Notes under the pieces: generated by a model
Told to the model about the DNA's origin: nothing
Databases searched by the model: none
What the model saw: the letters and a program-made list of their open reading frames with translations, nothing else
Part shown: piece after piece, positions 6,333 to 8,372 of the stretch
Position numbering within the stretch: the stretch's first letter is position 1
How the letters are laid out: every line of letters begins with the position of its first letter
NCBI GenBank assembly: GCA_031409695.1
Contig: JANNXS010000144.1
Coordinates: forward strand, 1 to 8,372
Direction: 5' to 3'
Source of the DNA: JABFRJ01 sp031409695
Lineage (GTDB): Bacteria; Pseudomonadota; Alphaproteobacteria; Rhizobiales; Hyphomicrobiaceae
DNA length: 8,372 nt
Program-made: the position numbers and the translations under genes

Positions 6333-7832
6333 TCACGACCGATCGTGTTCGAGGCGCTGCAGGCTGCTTCGTGCGCCGTGTGCTGTCAGCATCCGAGCGG
6401 CCGAAATGACGGCTGCGATGAAGCGCGGGTCGGAGGCGAGGGTTGGCTCGAAAATCGCGTCAAATCCCAGCAGAGCCAAGGTCCGCAGTCTGTCGTCAGA
6501 GCCCGCGATGTGGAGTGCCGCTGCCAGCTGGCGGGCCATGGGGTCGCGGACGTCGATCGGCCGACCGTGCTCATCGATGCCGCCAACGTAGCGCATCCAG
6601 GCTGCGACCGCGAGCGCAAGGCGGTCGATCGGCAGATCGCGGTCCAGTCGGGTCCGAATGGTCGCGAGCAGTCGCTGCGGCAGCTTTTGCGATCCGTCCA
6701 TGGCAATCTGCCAGGTGCGATGGCGGATGGCTGAATTGCGGAAGCGCGCCAGCAGCTGGTCGGCATACGTGTGTAGATCAATCCCGGGCGGCGCGATCGT
6801 GACGGGAATGATCTCATCGCGCCAGAGCCGCGCAACAAATCGCTGGTAGACAGGATCAGCAACGCATGCGGCGATCGTCTCGTGGCCGCCGAGATAGCCG
6901 AGATACGCCAGTGCGGAGTGCGCCCCGTTCAGCAGCCGAAGCTTCATGTCTTCGAACGGGGCCACCGCCGAGACGAACTCAGCGCCGGCCCGCTGCCACG
7001 CGGGGCGACGGTTGTCGACGAACACATCCTCGATGACCCATTGCTTGAACGGTTCGTGCATCACCGGGGCGGCATCGGCGAGGCCAGTCAATGCCTGCGC
7101 TTGCACGATGTCGTCGTCCGTCATCGCCGGTACGATCCGATCCACCATCGTGCTCGGAAATGCCGCGTGTGCCTCGATCCAATTCGCGAGGCGGTCATCT
7201 CTCAACCTCGCGAAACTGCAAACGAGATCGCGCAACAGGCGGCCGTTGTTGTGCAGGTTGTCGCAACTGAGCAATGTCAGCGGCGGCAGTCCGGCGACGC
7301 GGCGCTCGGCCAGGGCCGCGACCAGAAAGCCAAGCGCCGATCGGGGCGTGCCCGGGTGTTCCAGATCATGACGGATGTCGGGATGCGTCTCGCGCAGGCG
7401 TCCGGTCGCGGGATCATGACAATAGCCTTTTTCGGTGATGGTCAGGGACGCGATGCGGGTTACGGGACGGGCGAGGTGTTCGATGACCGCCGATGGCGCT
7501 TGCGGCGCGACCAACACATCGAGCACGGCGCCGATAATGCGCGCACTCCGTGCAGGACCGTCAATCTCGATCAACGTGTAGAGACCATCCTGCGGCTGCA
7601 ACCGGTCGCGTTGGTCCGGCCGCTGTAGGCTGACGCCGACAATGCCCCAATCGCGCGGCTCCGTCGCCAACACGGCGTCCGTATACTCGGCACCATGGGC
7701 TCGAAAGAACGCGCCAAGGCCCAGATGGACGATCCCTGCGGTCAGCGCCGAGCGATCATAAACGCGAAGATCGGTTCTCGCCGACCGGCGTCCCAGCGTC
7801 GCAGCAGACAGTCTCGGCGCATCGACGTGCAT
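6333..7832 (-). CDS. uxuB: Fructuronate reductase / D-mannonate oxidoreductase (UxuB, mannitol dehydrogenase family)
   Basis: This cytoplasmic NADH-dependent enzyme interconverts D-fructuronate and D-mannonate, feeding UxuA. It belongs to the polyol-specific long-chain dehydrogenase family. From the ATG at 7832 it has 499 residues, the usual family length. Landmarks are the Rossmann segment GIVHLGLGAFFRAH (about 33-46), SLTITEKGYC, LLSCDN (about 188-193), TMVDRIVP (about 228-235) and the catalytic K-x4-N-x2-H motif: Lys297, Asn302 and His305 in KLRLLNGAHSALAYLGYLGG. RHRTWQIAMDGSQKLPQRLL, near the end, is close to identical with E. coli UxuB. Start choice is open: an in-frame ATG at 7901 adds 23 residues not typical of the family, and neither start has a clear Shine-Dalgarno. 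The gene lies upstream of the operator and promoter, so it may have its own promoter and read through the 82-bp gap into gntR. The residue before RAH is Phe where many relatives have His. Confidence 0.95.
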   Translation of the reverse strand: MHVDAPRLSAATLGRRSARTDLRVYDRSALTAGIVHLGLGAFFRAHGAEYTDAVLATEPRDWGIVGVSLQRPDQRDRLQPQDGLYTLIEIDGPARSARIIGAVLDVLVAPQAPSAVIEHLARPVTRIASLTITEKGYCHDPATGRLRETHPDIRHDLEHPGTPRSALGFLVAALAERRVAGLPPLTLLSCDNLHNNGRLLRDLVCSFARLRDDRLANWIEAHAAFPSTMVDRIVPAMTDDDIVQAQALTGLADAAPVMHEPFKQWVIEDVFVDNRRPAWQRAGAEFVSAVAPFEDMKLRLLNGAHSALAYLGYLGGHETIAACVADPVYQRFVARLWRDEIIPVTIAPPGIDLHTYADQLLARFRNSAIRHRTWQIAMDGSQKLPQRLLATIRTRLDRDLPIDRLALAVAAWMRYVGGIDEHGRPIDVRDPMARQLAAALHIAGSDDRLRTLALLGFDAIFEPTLASDPRFIAAVISAARMLTAHGARSSLQRLEHDRS

Positions 7833-8071
7833 TGCACTGTTGTCCAACTCCGCGGCGTCCAGCCACCTCGGCAGTTGGATGGCATAGCACGCGTGGCGCA
7901 TTGCGGCAGTGACGTGCGTCGCGGATTGTCATGTTCGACGACATTGCAACGCCTTCCTCGGTGCGATTGTTCGTCAGGATGACGTACGTCGGCACAGCCG
8001 CGATCAGAAAGCTGACCACTGGAAGGGCGCAGGACTGCGCATGTGTCTGCGAGCGAGTGATGAATCCGATA

Positions 8072-8100
8072 GGTTGGTTGCGGGGTGATTTGAACCAACC
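8072..8100. repeat. Inverted repeat upstream of uxuB
   Basis: GGTTGGTT and AACCAACC are perfect 8-bp arms around a 13-nt spacer, with arm centres 21 bp apart (two helical turns). On the minus strand the repeat contains GGTTCAAATC followed closely by CCCCGCAACCA, like a tRNA 3' end. It may be a protein site, a transcript hairpin or a tRNA-derived relic. Confidence 0.5.
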
Positions 8101-8141
8101 GTCAGATCCCCTGATTTTCTGGCATTCTTACCAGCGGAATT

Positions 8142-8161
8142 GGTTGCGCACCCCCGCAACC
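8142..8161. repeat. Short hairpin GGTTGCG / CGCAACC
   Basis: Perfect 7-bp arms flank a 6-nt loop (CACCCC). The right part reads CCCCCGCAACCA on the plus strand and is an inverted near-copy of TGGTTGCGGGG at 8075-8085. The two elements can therefore also pair with each other over about 65 nt. Confidence 0.5.
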
Positions 8162-8372
8162 ATCTATATCGGACTCACTGGTGTTCCGGTTTCAAGCCTA
8201 GGAAATAATTGGGTAAATTGGGTTCATATCCACTTTGACTGTCTGGCTGTGGCTGAGCGCTTTAGATGGGTTACCAGCTACTAATGACCACAACGAGGGT
8301 CACTAGCATGGATGCTCAAGCTTTCTGGTTTTGCCCATAACGACCAATGCGGAAGTCCTCGACGGTTCGCTT

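Larger units (their letters stand above)
7902..8372. other. Right-hand region without a convincing gene
   Basis: No open frame here has a recognisable product. A 117-residue plus-strand frame (7931-8284) is open but lacks any known motif. A minus-strand ATG at 7944 has a good GAGGAAGG 7 nt upstream but opens a short frame, rich in Arg and Cys, that runs out of phase into uxuB. Several inverted repeats lie at 7981-7990, 8072-8100 and 8142-8161. The stretch at about 8190-8290 is visibly AT-richer than the rest. The uxuB promoter should lie in this region, but I see no convincing -35/-10 pair or copy of the GntR box. Confidence 0.5.

Noticed and set aside
6882..7628. A 248-codon plus-strand open frame antisense to uxuB
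   Set aside because: The uxuB frame carries the catalytic K-x4-N-x2-H motif and long stretches matching E. coli UxuB, so the antisense frame is a shadow.
8075..8161. A functional tRNA gene
   Set aside because: The T-loop and 3' end look right, but the T-stem does not pair and there is no proper anticodon arm, so at most this is a relic.
7931..8284. A 117-codon plus-strand open frame at the right edge
   Set aside because: It spans the inverted repeats and AT-rich tract, shows no known domain, and has no clear ribosome binding site. It is kept as a note in the intergenic entry only.
8316..8372. A minus-strand frame entering from the right edge and ending KRTVEDF...QKA
   Set aside because: It has only 18 codons before the stop and no recognisable similarity. 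It could be the end of a real gene, but the window does not show enough to support it.
1..8372. CRISPR array, transposase, toxin-antitoxin or phage defence module
   Set aside because: No regularly spaced repeats, no transposase or nuclease motifs and no paired small genes were seen on either strand.

Overview
The window reads as part of a sugar-acid catabolic locus from a high-GC proteobacterium. GC-rich codon use, the TRAP transporter architecture and the FCD-type GntR regulator fit an alphaproteobacterium, perhaps Bradyrhizobium-like, but no rRNA or clear chromosomal marker is present and this placement is an inference. All seven recognisable genes lie on the minus strand, so the locus is transcribed from right to left.

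Layout in transcription order. The right edge (about 7833-8372) has no convincing gene. It carries several inverted repeats, including a tRNA-like CCCCGCAACCA end in two orientations, and is locally AT-richer. Next comes uxuB (fructuronate reductase / D-mannonate oxidoreductase). An 82-bp gap follows, holding a TTGACA -35-like box and a near-perfect 25-bp palindrome of the AATTGGT-N3-ACCAATT type expected for an FCD-GntR repressor. Downstream are the GntR regulator, a TRAP transporter (dctP periplasmic binding protein, a 79-bp gap with an 11-bp stem-loop, dctQ small permease, dctM large permease), a zinc medium-chain dehydrogenase of the L-idonate/L-gulonate 5-dehydrogenase type, and uxuA (mannonate dehydratase) at the left edge. 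A weak terminator candidate follows uxuA. Three junctions (gntR/dctP, dctQ/dctM, dctM/dehydrogenase) are 4-bp ATGA overlaps, and dehydrogenase/uxuA are 17 bp apart, so gntR-dctPQM-dehydrogenase-uxuA looks like one operon.

How the genes work together (inference from families). The TRAP system imports a hexonate or hexuronate. The zinc dehydrogenase could oxidise L-gulonate at C5 to D-fructuronate, UxuB would reduce that to D-mannonate, and UxuA would dehydrate it to 2-keto-3-deoxy-D-gluconate. No uronate isomerase (UxaC), KDG kinase or KDPG aldolase is in the window. The set is therefore complete from L-gulonate to KDG, but starting from D-glucuronate it would need an isomerase from elsewhere. 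The regulator probably represses its own operon until a pathway intermediate binds. The components belong to known families. The less usual points are the substrate question, the two-helix insertion in DctM, the operator-regulator layout and the repeat-rich right edge.
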